A stretch of 64,000 nucleotides of DNA from positions 1-64,000 of the forward strand of contig NZ_BCYR01000005.1 of NCBI RefSeq assembly GCF_001598295.1, read 5' to 3'. Each line of letters starts with the position of its first letter. Position 1 is the first letter of the stretch. Below the pieces are notes generated by a model. That model searched no databases, was not told the DNA's origin, and worked only from the letters and a program-made list of their open reading frames with translations. The position numbers and the translations under genes were made by a program. The DNA is from Klebsiella ornithinolytica NBRC 105727 = ATCC 31898 (GTDB lineage Bacteria; Pseudomonadota; Gammaproteobacteria; Enterobacterales; Enterobacteriaceae). Below, piece after piece: positions 47,155 through 57,472 of this stretch.

Positions 47155-47465
47155 TGACTCCATCCATCTCTTTTGGTATCAGGCGACTTCATGCCTCTTC
47201 CCTCAGAAAAAGCACAGAGATAACCATGGTATGACACCTTAATCCGCCCGCGGAAGATTATCTCACTGTGATATCAGCAACCTCCTCCCCTGGCCCACAG
47301 CAGACAGCGCCAGGAAACATGCCGTTTTACTGGCACAAGGAGCGGACCTGCAGGAGAGACTCACGACTTAATCAGGATAAATATTGTGCGGATTGCGCCG
47401 CAAATTGCCCATCACGATCTCTTTAGGTGGTAGGGTGATATTCTGTCGTTAAATGAGGGAAGCAA
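47155..47465. other. non-coding gap
   Basis: About 310 bp before the ABM-family gene; no gene or clear hairpin seen. Confidence 0.45.
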
Positions 47466-47777
47466 ATGATTGTAAGGACCTGGCACGGTTGTGTCCCGCT
47501 TAAACACGCAGAAGGTTTTGCGAATCATCTTCAGCGGACAGGCGTGGAACACGCAAGGAGTATCGAGGGGAACAGAGGCGCCTTTGTGCGCAGGGAGACT
47601 CAGGGCGACCGGGAGCACTTCTTTCTGGCGACTTACTGGCAGGATTTACCGTCGGTGAAAGCATTTGCTGGAGAAAACTATCAGGTCGCAGTTACTTATC
47701 CAGATGACGAAGAATTTGAGCTCCTTTCCGACCCCTACGTCTTTCAGCATGTTGTAGAAGCTATTTCACCGCTTTAA
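47466..47777 (+). CDS. ABM-superfamily small protein
   Basis: 103 aa. Single ABM barrel: MIVRTWHGCVPLKHAEGFANHL, FVRRETQGDREHFFLATYW, SVKAFAGENYQVAVTYPDDEEF. Preceded by GAGGGAAG. A stand-alone monooxygenase-like or haem-binding-type fold; substrate unknown. Confidence 0.82.
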   Translation: MIVRTWHGCVPLKHAEGFANHLQRTGVEHARSIEGNRGAFVRRETQGDREHFFLATYWQDLPSVKAFAGENYQVAVTYPDDEEFELLSDPYVFQHVVEAISPL

Positions 47778-47779
47778 CG

Positions 47780-47816
47780 CCATTTCCGGGGCCCCCTTAT
47801 CGGTCACCCGGAATGG
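47780..47816. terminator. possible bidirectional terminator (ABM gene / umuC)
   Basis: CCATTTCCGGG and CCCGGAATGG pair with one bulged T across a 16-base loop in the gap between convergent stops. Confidence 0.4.
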
Positions 47817-47890
47817 TCGTAACCTTGCAAAAATTCTCCTTCTCAGCGTTCGCTTCTGGCACAAGCTGACAGGTAATGACCGGAGGAGTA

Positions 47891-49156
47891 TCACTTAACC
47901 GTGAGCAGGTCGGCATAGCGCGTGGTGTATCTCGGCGAAAGCATTTCCCGTTTCATCCGCCACTGCGGCTGGATACCCTGTCCGGCGAAATAAAGCGTTT
48001 CGCGCCCCTCTTTCGCATTCAGACGATCCAACACCTCCATCAGCTTCTGGCTGTTGTGTCGCGGCGCATTTTCATCGAACAGGTTAAGCTGCGCCACCCC
48101 CTGACTATAAAAGTCACCCAGCATAACCCCCCCTTTCTGATACCGCTGACCATCTTTCCAGATGGCATCCAGGCAGCGCATCGCCGCGCCGATAATATCC
48201 CGACTGTCCTGGGTGGGGGTCAGCAGCTTTACCGATGCGCTGTTGCTGTAATACGGCTCGTTGTGCGCAAATGGCGAGGTTTTAACAAACGCGGAGATAA
48301 AGCGGCAATATTGATGCTCGCTACGCAGTTTCTCCGCAGCCCGTGTGGCATAGCTGCAAATAGCCTGCCGCATCTCCTCATATTCCACGATGTAGTGGCT
48401 GAAGGACCGGGAGCAGATAATCTCCTGTTTGATCGGAGCAAATTCTTCCAGTTCAAGACATGGCTCGCCGCGGAGTTCACGCACGGTTCTCTCCAGCACA
48501 ACGTTGAAATGCTTTCTGATAAACCGAATATCGGTGTCTGCCAGCTGCAGGACGGTCCTGATGCCCAGCCCTTCCAGTTTTTTCGCAATCCGCCGACCTA
48601 CGCCCCAGACGTCACCGACATTTAATGCCGCCATGAGCCTCCGCTGACGCGCAATATTTGACAGATCGACCACCCCTCCGGTCTGCCGTTGCCATTTTTT
48701 GGCCGCATAGTTCGCCAGTTTGGCCAGGGTTTTGGTCTGAGCGATCCCCACCCCAACCGTCAGATGCGTACGTTGCAAAACCGTGGCTCTGATTTCGCGC
48801 CCAAACTCCGTCAGATCGCGACAGTTGCGCACGCCGGTGAGGTCACAAAAAATCTCATCAATAGAGTATATTTCGCAGCGGGGAGACATCTCCTCGATCG
48901 TGGTCATCACCCGATTGGACATATCCGCATAGAGTTCATAGTTGCTACTGAAGCAAACCACCCGGTGACGCCTGAAGAGATCCTTCAGTTTGAAGTACGG
49001 TTCACCGGTTTTCACCAGCGATTGCGCTTCGGCAGAACGCGCAATAACGCATCCGTCGTTATTGGATAACACCACCACGGGCCGCCCCTTCAGGTCCGGG
49101 CGAAAAACGGTTTCACACGAGGCATAAAACGAATTCACATCGCATAGCGCAAACAT
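47891..49156 (-). CDS. umuC: UmuC, catalytic subunit of DNA polymerase V
   Basis: 421 aa, as in E. coli. Y-family polymerase: [20 protein letters not shown] (metal Asp), [13 protein letters not shown] and [10 protein letters not shown] (Asp-Glu pair), helix-hairpin-helix [20 protein letters not shown]. Two bases downstream of umuD. Bypasses DNA lesions with UmuD'2 after SOS induction. Confidence 0.97.
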   Translation of the reverse strand: MFALCDVNSFYASCETVFRPDLKGRPVVVLSNNDGCVIARSAEAQSLVKTGEPYFKLKDLFRRHRVVCFSSNYELYADMSNRVMTTIEEMSPRCEIYSIDEIFCDLTGVRNCRDLTEFGREIRATVLQRTHLTVGVGIAQTKTLAKLANYAAKKWQRQTGGVVDLSNIARQRRLMAALNVGDVWGVGRRIAKKLEGLGIRTVLQLADTDIRFIRKHFNVVLERTVRELRGEPCLELEEFAPIKQEIICSRSFSHYIVEYEEMRQAICSYATRAAEKLRSEHQYCRFISAFVKTSPFAHNEPYYSNSASVKLLTPTQDSRDIIGAAMRCLDAIWKDGQRYQKGGVMLGDFYSQGVAQLNLFDENAPRHNSQKLMEVLDRLNAKEGRETLYFAGQGIQPQWRMKREMLSPRYTTRYADLLTVK

Positions 49157-49158
49157 GA

Positions 49159-49578
49159 TCAGCTCACAGACTTCACGATGTAGGTCACCACCCCGAAAAT
49201 ATCCAGGCGATCTTCGCTGCCAATCACAATCGGGGAATAGGCGCTGTTTTCAGGCTTAAGCATCGCAACGGGATGCAGTTGCAGGCGCTTAACGGTAAAT
49301 TCGCCATCGACCGCGGCAATAACGATATGGCCATGCTCAGCCTTACGGGAGCTATCCACCACCAGCAAATCCCCTTCGCCAATTCCGGCGTCGATCATTG
49401 AATCGCCGGTGGATTTCACAAAATAGGTCGCGCTCGGGTGCTGAATCATCAGTTCATTCAGATCAATACGCCGCTCGACATAATCCTGTGCCGGACTCGG
49501 AAAGCCGCATGGCACAAGATCGCTGAACAAAGGCAACGCCACGATCTGGCGTAGGTCGGCAGGTGTGAAAAACCGCAT
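49159..49578 (-). CDS. umuD: UmuD, self-cleaving Pol V accessory protein
   Basis: 139 aa from ATG at 49578 ([13 protein letters not shown]), matching E. coli length. Cleavage site C24-G25 (LVPCGFPSP), nucleophile S60 (TGDSMID) and general base K97 (EFTVKRLQL). RecA-stimulated autocleavage gives UmuD', which activates UmuC. A LexA box lies 20 bases upstream. Confidence 0.97.
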   Translation of the reverse strand: MRFFTPADLRQIVALPLFSDLVPCGFPSPAQDYVERRIDLNELMIQHPSATYFVKSTGDSMIDAGIGEGDLLVVDSSRKAEHGHIVIAAVDGEFTVKRLQLHPVAMLKPENSAYSPIVIGSEDRLDIFGVVTYIVKSVS

Positions 49579-49597
49579 GATAATCACCATCAAAATA

Positions 49598-49613
49598 CTG
49601 TATGCGCATACAG
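49598..49613 (-). promoter_or_regulatory. LexA (SOS) box of umuDC
   Basis: CTGTATGCGCATACAG is a perfect 16-bp palindrome fitting CTGT-N8-ACAG, flanked by TA on both sides, directly before umuD. Confidence 0.92.
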
Positions 49614-49994
49614 TATTATCGATCGATGAAAGAAATCAAGGGCTGCCTGCGTGCTAACGGAGTACTGGCGGCGTATCCCTCTGATTTCATGACGACTCTT
49701 TGTGCTTATAAGGCAAGGCTCTGGTCTGCAGGGCAAGGCAGCGAGAAAAGGCGGACGATAAAGCAAAAGCTACGGTCACCGACCGGCACGATAAGAGATA
49801 TCACTCGCCAGATGCCCACCACAAACACGAGCGCTGGCAGAAGAAGTGACCAGAAAATTGGCAAAGAGTAAGTCGCATCTCTGGAAATTTGCGCCGATTG
49901 GGAGGAGGATAGTCTCTGTGCAACCGACCGTTATGGGCCATCGCTATCCCCACCATACCGGCGATGTATCCGACATACTGAACTGGAGATTCTT
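49614..49994. other. non-coding gap upstream of umuD
   Basis: About 380 bp; open frames here lack RBS and family character. Nothing else recognised. Confidence 0.45.
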
Positions 49995-50189
49995 ATGTAT
50001 TACACGTTAGGAGATACCACCCTCCACTTTTATCGCTATCAGTGCCGATTCTACGTCGCCCATTGGGACGGCGGTAATGTCATGAGCGATAAGTTCAAGC
50101 AGTTCATTGAGTTGATTACCGAAAAAACGGGTATTGATTCAAAGCGCGTCGAAGCCGTTGCGCGGGACTACTTCAATAACGTGGATTGA
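49995..50189 (+). CDS. small hypothetical protein
   Basis: 64 aa. ATG 49995 has CTGGAGA at good spacing. Aromatic N-terminal half (MYYTLGDTTLHFYRYQCRFY) and acidic/amphipathic C-terminal half (SDKFKQFIELITEKTGIDSK). No membrane segment. Family not recognised. Confidence 0.5.
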   Translation: MYYTLGDTTLHFYRYQCRFYVAHWDGGNVMSDKFKQFIELITEKTGIDSKRVEAVARDYFNNVD

Positions 50190-50705
50190 CGCCGGTCGGA
50201 ATCCGCACAGGTTTTTATTTCTCATTCGGGCACAGCAGTCCGGTGAGCGTTTATGGATGAACAGCCCGTCGTTACCCGCTCACGGAGGGCTGTCACGCGC
50301 GATCCGCGCGCGTATTGTGCTAAACAGGCCTCTTCAGCAGGTCTCTCGCGAGACCTGCTGCCTCATGTTTCACTAAAGCTCCCGCCACGCCGCCCGCTTG
50401 CTATTTCCAGTGAGTTATTAATCAGATATCGCCTGCTACCGGCCTCTTTTTCCTGCTTATCTGCCTCACAGGCCAACCGCAGCGTATCCGATGTTTTTGA
50501 GCGAAAAATCCATTATCAATAACCATATAATGCTACGCCATCGCGGCATGATTGGCACAAAATCTCGCACTAACGGCATAAACAGAATTAAAAAAACTTT
50601 TTTCACATTCCATTAAAATATTTAGTTAGGATTTTTCTTAATCCTGGAGTAGATTCGCTTTCATAAAAGCAAGAATATCCATGAACTTCTCGGGGACTAA
50701 ACCAC
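50190..50705. other. intergenic gap with hairpin
   Basis: About 515 bp. Contains the hairpin at 50336 and an AT-rich stretch before the small membrane protein; no other gene seen. Confidence 0.45.
50336..50359 (+). terminator. strong hairpin, possible terminator
   Basis: AGCAGGTCTC - TCGC - GAGACCTGCT: perfect 10-bp stem with a 4-base loop, about 150 bases past the 64-aa gene. No long T tract. Confidence 0.5.
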
Positions 50706-50825
50706 ATGGCAAACTTATTCTTTTTAGTATTAGCTATAGTACTGCTTCTGGTTGCTGTTTTTTCTCTCGTTTCCTATATCAAGGACAGAAAAAAGCAGCA
50801 GTTTACGTTCAAAAAAAGGCGTTAA
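50706..50825 (+). CDS. 39-aa single-TM small membrane protein
   Basis: ATG 50706 with GGGGA about 10 bases upstream. MANLFFLVLAIVLLLVAVFS forms one transmembrane helix, followed by a basic tail (YIKDRKKQQFTFKKRR). Resembles the short unnamed membrane proteins common in Klebsiella and Enterobacter genomes. Confidence 0.6.
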   Translation: MANLFFLVLAIVLLLVAVFSLVSYIKDRKKQQFTFKKRR

Positions 50826-51449
50826 TAACAAACCACCACTGGAGAGGCACGCATCGGTGAACTTTCTAAAATGAATTTATCTTAATGTTCGATAGTCTGA
50901 CATGGCCCGTTTAACGCGAGATCGCGTCAAAAGGTTGACGTCGCTTTAAACGCACAGGTCATGAGTTTTAGCCATATTACGCATAAGCAAATCCAATTAA
51001 TAATATTGCATTAATAAGATTTTAATTTCTCGTGGGTTACTCAAGATGGTGATTCGACGGCCTTATCAACATCGAAGGACGATTGATACTGACAGGTCGT
51101 GCCGCGAAATTAAAATGCTGTTTGCCCTCTCGGTGGTCTGCTGCTGGCCACCCGAGTTCATCCGCCGGTGTCATCCCTCCGCATCCTTCTCCCACAAATC
51201 GTCTGCGAACGTCAGGTCATCTCATACTCGGTGCCATCAGGACAATGGTTCCTCTCGCCAGCCATCGAAATCCGTTGATTCTCATCGCTATCCCGCAATA
51301 AAAAGTAACAATTAAGCCCCTACCCTGAATAATTTCGCTCGAGTAATATCACTCTGCCAAATAATTTGATTTGTTATATTACATAAATATTACAATCGTT
51401 AAATTTTATTGTTTTTTATTGTATTTAACCATTAAGGATGACGGGAAGG
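50826..51449. other. AT-rich intergenic gap
   Basis: About 620 bp. Open frames (for example 51046-51315) are Ser/His/Arg-rich without RBS and read as non-coding. Long A/T runs at 51360-51420 may include the promoter of the next gene. Confidence 0.45.
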
Positions 51450-51854
51450 ATGGAACTGCCAGACCTGCTAAGCCAGATCTTTGACCGTGTACGGCGCGAT
51501 TTGGATTTTTCTTTATTTTTATCAGCATTACAACAAAATAATGTCGCGTATTACATCTACTACCTTCCTACTGGAAATATTAAATTCGTAACAAATACAG
51601 ATGCGGTTGTATCTATGAAAAGCAACCGGGATCTGTTGATCGTGAGTACCAAAATCAATCTTGCCAAAATAAAATTAGCGGCAAAAAAGCATTTCGCCGG
51701 GGAGTCCGGCTACGATGAGTTTTGCATCGCTCTGGCTGGCTCTGGCGTGTTCAAATGGGTCACCGATCTGAATGATAAAAAACGCCGCTACTGGTCGGTC
51801 GATAACATTCTTTTGTATGTCGACGATATCACCTGCCCGGAGAATGCGCTGTAG
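51450..51854 (+). CDS. DUF1398-like (YbcV-type) protein
   Basis: 134 aa from ATG 51450 (ATG 51438 also possible). The C-terminal half follows the DUF1398 pattern: YDEFCIALAGSGVFKWVTDL then RRYWSVDNILLYVDDI. N-terminus helical (LPDLLSQIFDRVRRDLDFSLF). Function unknown; YbcV-like genes often sit in horizontally acquired DNA. Confidence 0.6.
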   Translation: MELPDLLSQIFDRVRRDLDFSLFLSALQQNNVAYYIYYLPTGNIKFVTNTDAVVSMKSNRDLLIVSTKINLAKIKLAAKKHFAGESGYDEFCIALAGSGVFKWVTDLNDKKRRYWSVDNILLYVDDITCPENAL

Positions 51855-52712
51855 ACGTTGAGTGAACTCCTGCACGCCCACAAAAATGCGATAACCAAAG
51901 ATACTTGCAGCCCCTGTCAGTACGCCTGCAGGGGTACAGTGAGCGGCCATTTTCCGCTTCAGTCCGCGAAATCATCGCCGCATACGCCACAGAACCAGGA
52001 GCGTCTTTGAGCTTCCCGCCCGACGGGAGAGGCTCTGTCGGATTAAGGGAAGGGAGATGCCCTCCGGCGGCGGGATAGCAAAACAGCGCGGCCAAATTCA
52101 CTCAGGTCGCTCTGACCTTACCGCAGCGTGGTCAGCCTGAAATGATGCGATTAATCTGTCGATTCTCTCTCCTTTATCATGAGAAAGAACATGGTACTCG
52201 CGACACCATCCGCGACGTCATAGAGCCCCCTTTTTTCAGGCTCCGGCGCGATCAATTCTCCCCCGCTGCATCGAGCGGAGTGGGCTCCGACATATTTATC
52301 ACCGATGCTATTTCACACTCTGACATCATTGTTACCCGCAGTAATAACCTTCCGTACTGTCTTTACCCATATTGACTAAATAATACTATCGACGCATAAA
52401 GATCATGAAATACAGATAATTTCCGCTGTGCCTTTATTTATTAAAACAGCGCTATCTCTCTCTTCAACGCCTCTGCGCCGACTAGCGGCAGCGATTTTCG
52501 TTTAAAATAAAACAAAACAAACTATTACAATGCGCTAATTCATTGTTAAATAGGATTTTTCTTAGCAAAGTAAGACTGTATCTCATTTTTGCCACAGCGC
52601 TTGCAAAGATAATGGTAGTGAAATATCTTAGCTGCAATGCATGAATAAAAGAAAATTTATAAAAAATATAACATTATCATATTTTGCCCTGACGATTAAC
52701 TGTGAACACTAA
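51855..52712. other. long gap without recognised genes
   Basis: About 860 bp: a GC-richer part (51855-52300) with no credible start, then a very AT-rich part leading to the LuxR-type gene. Seen as non-coding; a small RNA cannot be excluded. Confidence 0.45.
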
Positions 52713-53327
52713 ATGACTAGAATCTTACTTAATATAAAAAATATTTACTTCCGCTTTGCCATAATGAAATTAATTGAAGATCTCATCATTGAGCATGAAA
52801 ACATTACTTATGATTTCAACTACAATATAAAAAACATCAGCACTGCCGATATCATCTTTACAGAGATGGTGGTGGGCGAATTTTCTTTATGTCATGACAC
52901 GCTGAATAACAGAAGCGACGCCGCCAGAATTTTCATCATTCACTCCCAAAAGGGCCCTGTGGTAAAAAATCCACTCCCCAACTGCATTAAAGGATCTGTA
53001 TTTATCTACGAAAAAGATTTACCTGGCAATATCAAAAAGACCATGGCAAAAGCACTGGATGTCAGCAGCATAAAAACTACGAATGAATCAGCATCATGCG
53101 GCCTCAGGAGATGTCTTGACTGCCAGTGCAATTCGGTCACCGCGATACAGTTAAAGATTCTCTATGCCACCAGCATTGGATTAAATACTTCCGATATTGC
53201 CAATAAATTAAGCATGAACTATAAAACGGTGTTTTCACACAAACGGAATGTAATGACTAAATTTAATCTTGCCAACAAACAGGAACTGCAAAAATTTGCT
53301 AATCTGTTTGGCCAAAAAAAGAAGTAA
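52713..53327 (+). CDS. LuxR/NarL-type regulator
   Basis: 204 aa. The C-terminal HTH (about 140-200) has the LuxR pattern KILYATSIGLNTSDIANKLSMNYKTVFSHKRNVMTKF. The N-terminal half looks like a degenerate receiver: no clear Asp pocket. CGLRRCLDCQC supplies four cysteines before the HTH. AT-rich relative to neighbours, consistent with acquired DNA. Related in style to fimbria- and colonisation-associated regulators. Confidence 0.82.
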   Translation: MTRILLNIKNIYFRFAIMKLIEDLIIEHENITYDFNYNIKNISTADIIFTEMVVGEFSLCHDTLNNRSDAARIFIIHSQKGPVVKNPLPNCIKGSVFIYEKDLPGNIKKTMAKALDVSSIKTTNESASCGLRRCLDCQCNSVTAIQLKILYATSIGLNTSDIANKLSMNYKTVFSHKRNVMTKFNLANKQELQKFANLFGQKKK

Positions 53328-53843
53328 ATCAAACCGTTACCTGCCTCTGCATTAAGAAAGGTTGACTCAGAAATGCATCGGCCTTTTACATTATGTTAAT
53401 AAGAATATACGGACCACAGGGTGATAATCAAAAGAAAACAGACGATAAAGATTAAAATAACAGCGACCATACAAAGTATTCCGTAACGGGCAACAATTAG
53501 ACTGCGTTGACTTTATTATACAACCATCGAATATTCAAGAACGCAGCATGATTTTCAGTCCACGGATTAAAAACGCAAGAAAAATCTTAAGTCACGATCG
53601 TCGATCGGTTTACCTTTTCGGCCACCGCACCTGCAGCGTATTCCTTAATGCCGGCTAAATAAAGTCATAGTTTTTGGGGCGCGATCACCATATTCCCTGC
53701 GCTACGCTAAATGAGCCCTCCGTGCGCTGGCATTTATACTGCGGCCGCGACAAGGATAAAGACGGGCCTGCGCAAAAAGGAAGTTATCCCCCTCTGACAT
53801 AACGTCAGAACGGACTATCGTAGCCAATAATATTGCCAAAAAA
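53328..53843. other. gap between the LuxR-type gene and mppA
   Basis: About 510 bp, AT-rich at first; only the mppA terminator at the end is recognised. Confidence 0.45.
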
Positions 53844-53869
53844 TCAGGGCGCGGATAACCGCGCCCTGA
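53838..53869 (-). terminator. Rho-independent terminator of mppA
   Basis: TCAGGGCGCGG - loop - CCGCGCCCTGA, perfect 11-bp stem, followed by TTTTTT on the minus strand. Confidence 0.88.
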
Positions 53870-53891
53870 TGAAATGGTGCTGAGGTAAGCG

Positions 53892-55511
53892 TTATGGGTG
53901 CTTCTCGATATACATCGTACGGCTATAGGCAACATCTTCCGGGTTATTAATCGGATACCCTTTTAGCCACGGCTTAATCAGACGCCCGTTGGTATACTGA
54001 TAGATCGGGGCAACAGGCGCTTTGCTCATGATGATTTTTTCCGCCGCATTGTAATCATCATTACGCGCTTTATCCGAGGTTTCCTGTGCCGCCTGGCTCA
54101 GAATCTTGTCATAGGCCGGGTCGTTGAAACGGGAAATATTCCCGCTGTGGGTCGAGGTCAGCAGCGACAGGAAAGTGGAAGGTTCGTTATAATCCCCTAC
54201 CCACGAAGCGCGAATCACATCAAAGTTACCGGTGTTGCGGCTATCGATATAGGTTTTCCACTCCTGATTCTGCAGCTTCACATCCACGCCGAGATTTTTC
54301 TTCCACATCGAAGCAACCGCAATCGCGATTTTCTGGTGGTTTTCTGAAGTGTTATACAGCAGCGTCAGCTGCAGCGGACGACCGGGACCGTAGCCTGCCG
54401 CCTGCAATAGCGCTTTGGCCTGAGCGTTCAGCTCGGCCTGACTCATGCTTTCCATCTGCGACGGCTGCGGTACAAACCCGGCGGTCACGTCCGGCGTAAA
54501 ATGCCAGGCCGGTTTTTCGCCGGTTCCCAGTACCTTCTCCGCCATCAGACGACGGTCGATAGTCATGCTCAGCGCCAGACGCACGCGCTCATCGGCGGTC
54601 GGACCTTTCTGAGTATTAAAGGCGTAGTAATAGGTTCCCAGCTGCGGCGGCGTATACACCTGGCCCGGAATATCCTTCAGCAATTTCTGATACAGATTCT
54701 TCGGGAAAGACTCGGTGATATCAATATCGCCGGCCAGATAGCGTTTCGTTGCCGAGGACTCCTGATTGATCGGAACAAACGTCACCTGCTGAATAACCGT
54801 TTTCGCATTATCCCAATAGTGGCTGTTCGGCACGACCACCAGTTTCTCGTTAACGACGCGATCTTTTAAAACGTAAGCGCCGTTGCCGATAAGATTGCCC
54901 GGACGCGTCCAGTTAGCACCGCTCTCTACGTTAGCTTTCTGTACCGGATAAAAGGCGAAGCTGGCCGTCAGGTTACTGAACCACGGCAGCGGTTTATCCA
55001 GCTGCACGCGCAGGGTACGCGCATCAACGGCGGTGACGCCCAGCGTCTGCGGCGCCGCTTTACCATCGATAATATTTTGCGCGTTGCTGATCCCCGCCAG
55101 CGCGGCGAACCAGGCAAAAGGCGAGGTGGTTTTCGGGTCAACCAGACGCTGCCAGCTATAGACAAAGTCCTCTGCGGTCACCGGTGAGCCATCGGACCAG
55201 CGCGCGTTATCGCGCAGCGTAAATGTCCAGACGCGGTTATCATTACTCTGCCAGCGGGTCGCCACGCCTGGGATAATATTGCCTTTCGCGTCCTGGTTGA
55301 CTAAACCTTCAAAAAGATCGCGAATCACCTGAATTTCCGGCAGACCAACGGCTTTGGCGGGATCTAATGATGCGGGTTCATCTTTAATATGCCGTACCAG
55401 CAGCTGCTTTTCGGCTAATACGGTTCCCTGGGGGACATCCGCTGCCCAGGCAAGAGAAGAAACGCTGGCTAACCACAGCGCGCCGCATGTCAATGTGACA
55501 GGATACTTCAT
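53892..55511 (-). CDS. mppA: MppA, periplasmic murein tripeptide-binding protein
   Basis: 539 aa (E. coli 537). Signal peptide MKYPVTLTCGALWLASVSSLAWA, then an OppA/DppA-type SBP_bac_5 protein (KDEPASLDPAKAVGLPEIQ; WTFTLRDNARWSDGSPVTAEDFVYSW). AAGGGGA before the ATG. Delivers L-Ala-D-Glu-meso-Dap to the Opp permease for recycling. Divergent from mpaA, with the epimerase ycjG next: a murein-peptide recycling set. Confidence 0.95.
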   Translation of the reverse strand: MKYPVTLTCGALWLASVSSLAWAADVPQGTVLAEKQLLVRHIKDEPASLDPAKAVGLPEIQVIRDLFEGLVNQDAKGNIIPGVATRWQSNDNRVWTFTLRDNARWSDGSPVTAEDFVYSWQRLVDPKTTSPFAWFAALAGISNAQNIIDGKAAPQTLGVTAVDARTLRVQLDKPLPWFSNLTASFAFYPVQKANVESGANWTRPGNLIGNGAYVLKDRVVNEKLVVVPNSHYWDNAKTVIQQVTFVPINQESSATKRYLAGDIDITESFPKNLYQKLLKDIPGQVYTPPQLGTYYYAFNTQKGPTADERVRLALSMTIDRRLMAEKVLGTGEKPAWHFTPDVTAGFVPQPSQMESMSQAELNAQAKALLQAAGYGPGRPLQLTLLYNTSENHQKIAIAVASMWKKNLGVDVKLQNQEWKTYIDSRNTGNFDVIRASWVGDYNEPSTFLSLLTSTHSGNISRFNDPAYDKILSQAAQETSDKARNDDYNAAEKIIMSKAPVAPIYQYTNGRLIKPWLKGYPINNPEDVAYSRTMYIEKHP

Positions 55512-55699
55512 GAGATCCCCTTTAAAATAAAAGAACCAGAGCTGGCAGAGCGGTAATTATTTGTTTCATCACCTGAAATTGCAAACGGCTTGTGATAGAA
55601 AATTGACATGTCCACTGATTTAGCCGCCCCAGGAAACTATTTGATTCCGGGAGGCTTTTACACAACACTGCAGAAAATAACCTGCTAACAGGATGCCCT

Positions 55700-56413
55700 A
55701 TGCCCGTTTCCCGTCCTCGCCCCCTGCGCGGCGCCTTTCCGCCCGGTACGCAGCGCTATGGTCAGTCACATCTTGGCGCGCCGCTGCTCTGGTTCCCCGC
55801 CCCGCTGGCGGACAGCCGCAGCGGCCTGATTCTTGCCGGTACCCACGGCGATGAAAACTCATCGATCGTGACGCTCTCCTGTGCGCTGCGTACCCTGAAA
55901 CCGGAATTACGCCGCCATCACGTCGTGCTGGCGGTGAATCCCGATGGCTGTCAGCTGGGACTACGGGCCAACGCCCGCGGCGTCGATCTGAACCGCAACT
56001 TCCCCGCGGCAAACTGGAAAGAAGGGGAAACGGTGTATCGCTGGAATAGCGCGGCAGAACAGCGCGATGTGGTACTGCTGACCGGCGAAAAACCCGGTTC
56101 AGAACCGGAAACCCAGGCACTGTGCCAGCTGATCCATCAGATCCACCCGGCGTGGGTTGTCTCCTTCCACGATCCGCTGGCCTGCATTGAAGATCCCGGC
56201 CACAGCGAGCTGGGACAGTGGCTGGCCGACGCGTTTGCCCTGCCGCTGGTCGGCAGCGTCGGTTACGAAACCCCCGGCTCTTTTGGCAGCTGGTGTGCCG
56301 ATATCGGCCTGCCCTGCATCACCGCCGAGTTTCCGCCCATCTCAGCCGACGAAGCGACGGAAAAGCATCTGTCGGCAATGATGGATCTACTGCGCTGGCA
56401 CGCTCAGAGATGA
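55700..56413 (+). CDS. mpaA: MpaA, murein peptide amidase A
   Basis: 237 aa (E. coli about 240). M14 carboxypeptidase fold: zinc ligands H-x2-E in AGTHGDENSS and His in WVVSFHDPL, with GVDLNRNFPA in between; catalytic Glu in ITAEFPPIS. Removes Dap from murein tripeptide in the cytoplasm, giving L-Ala-D-Glu for YcjG. Overlaps the convergent ycjG end by 10 bases. Confidence 0.95.
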   Translation: MPVSRPRPLRGAFPPGTQRYGQSHLGAPLLWFPAPLADSRSGLILAGTHGDENSSIVTLSCALRTLKPELRRHHVVLAVNPDGCQLGLRANARGVDLNRNFPAANWKEGETVYRWNSAAEQRDVVLLTGEKPGSEPETQALCQLIHQIHPAWVVSFHDPLACIEDPGHSELGQWLADAFALPLVGSVGYETPGSFGSWCADIGLPCITAEFPPISADEATEKHLSAMMDLLRWHAQR

Positions 56414-57369
56414 AGCACCCCGGTGCTGAAATGCAGCGCCGGCTCAACATCTACCGCCAGCCAGGTCGGGCCATCCAGATCGGCGAAACGCGCCAGCGGC
56501 ACCAGCGGGAGCGCCGCTGAAATGGCCCGCGACGTGCAGAGCATGCAGCCCAGCATACGTTCAAACCCCAGCTCCCCGGCCTCCTGCGCCAGAAACAGCG
56601 CTTCGGTCAAGCCACCGGTTTTATCCAGCTTAATATTCACCATCTCATAACGCCCGCGCAGCTGCGGCAGGCTATCGCGGGTGTGGCAGCTCTCGTCGGC
56701 ACAGATGGGCAGCGGGTGAATAAAATTTTCCAGCGCGTCGTCGGCGTCCGCTGGAAGCGGCTGTTCGAGCATGGCCACACCGATGTCCGCCAGCAGCTGA
56801 CAGCGCGCCGCCAGGCCATCGCTGGACCAGGATTCATTGGCATCCACTATCAGCGTCGCCTCTGGCACCACGTTGCGAATGGCAATCAGCCGTTCGCTGA
56901 TCAGATGATTATCCAGTTTCACCTTCAGTAGCCGGGCCCCCTTCTCCCACAGCGCGGCGGCGCTGGCCGCCATCTGTTCAGGGGTTCCGATCACGACCGT
57001 CTGCGCCGTCACCACCCGATTGGGGAGTCCGATACCCAGCAGTTGAGGAATCGTTTTCCCGACGCGACGGGCCTGCAGATCCCACAGCGCACAATCTACG
57101 GCGTTGCGCGCGGCCCCTGCCGGCAGCAGATGCTGGAGCTGTTCGCGGGTCATGCCGCTTTCCAGCTGCTCGCCAATGGTGAGGATCTGCGCCATGACCG
57201 ACGCGAGGCTCTCACCATAGCGCGGGTACGGCGTGCACTCTCCAACGCCTTTTACGCCGTCCTCTTCAATTTCCACCACCACCACCTTCGCCTCGCTGCG
57301 ACTGCCGCGGGCAATCACAAAGGGCGTATGTAACGGCCAGGCTTCTTCGTACACTCGCAGGTTTCGCAT
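56404..57369 (-). CDS. ycjG: YcjG, L-Ala-D/L-Glu epimerase
   Basis: 321 aa, enolase superfamily. Catalytic Lys in LLKVKLDN, metal ligands in LIVDANESW, MLEQPLP and ICADESCHT, and second Lys in MVNIKLDKTGG. Converts L-Ala-D-Glu to L-Ala-L-Glu so it can be hydrolysed, downstream of MpaA. Confidence 0.94.
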   Translation of the reverse strand: MRNLRVYEEAWPLHTPFVIARGSRSEAKVVVVEIEEDGVKGVGECTPYPRYGESLASVMAQILTIGEQLESGMTREQLQHLLPAGAARNAVDCALWDLQARRVGKTIPQLLGIGLPNRVVTAQTVVIGTPEQMAASAAALWEKGARLLKVKLDNHLISERLIAIRNVVPEATLIVDANESWSSDGLAARCQLLADIGVAMLEQPLPADADDALENFIHPLPICADESCHTRDSLPQLRGRYEMVNIKLDKTGGLTEALFLAQEAGELGFERMLGCMLCTSRAISAALPLVPLARFADLDGPTWLAVDVEPALHFSTGVLHL

Positions 57370-57472
57370 TCCCAGGTTCCTCCAGGGGAAACATTAAATA
57401 GGATTTGCCGTGCCGATAACGGATGTCATACACTACCCGTGACGTTAACTATATGTAAACAGGAAGATAAAC

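Noticed and set aside
49602-49871. Plus-strand frame starting inside the LexA box of umuDC
   Set aside because: Its start overlaps the operator and its composition is not protein-like.
51046-51315. 89-codon open frame upstream of the DUF1398-like gene
   Set aside because: Ser/His/Arg-rich composition, no RBS, no family; looks like non-coding sequence.
51829-52101. Minus-strand frame antisense to the DUF1398-like 3' end
   Set aside because: No RBS and no convincing domain; a chance frame.
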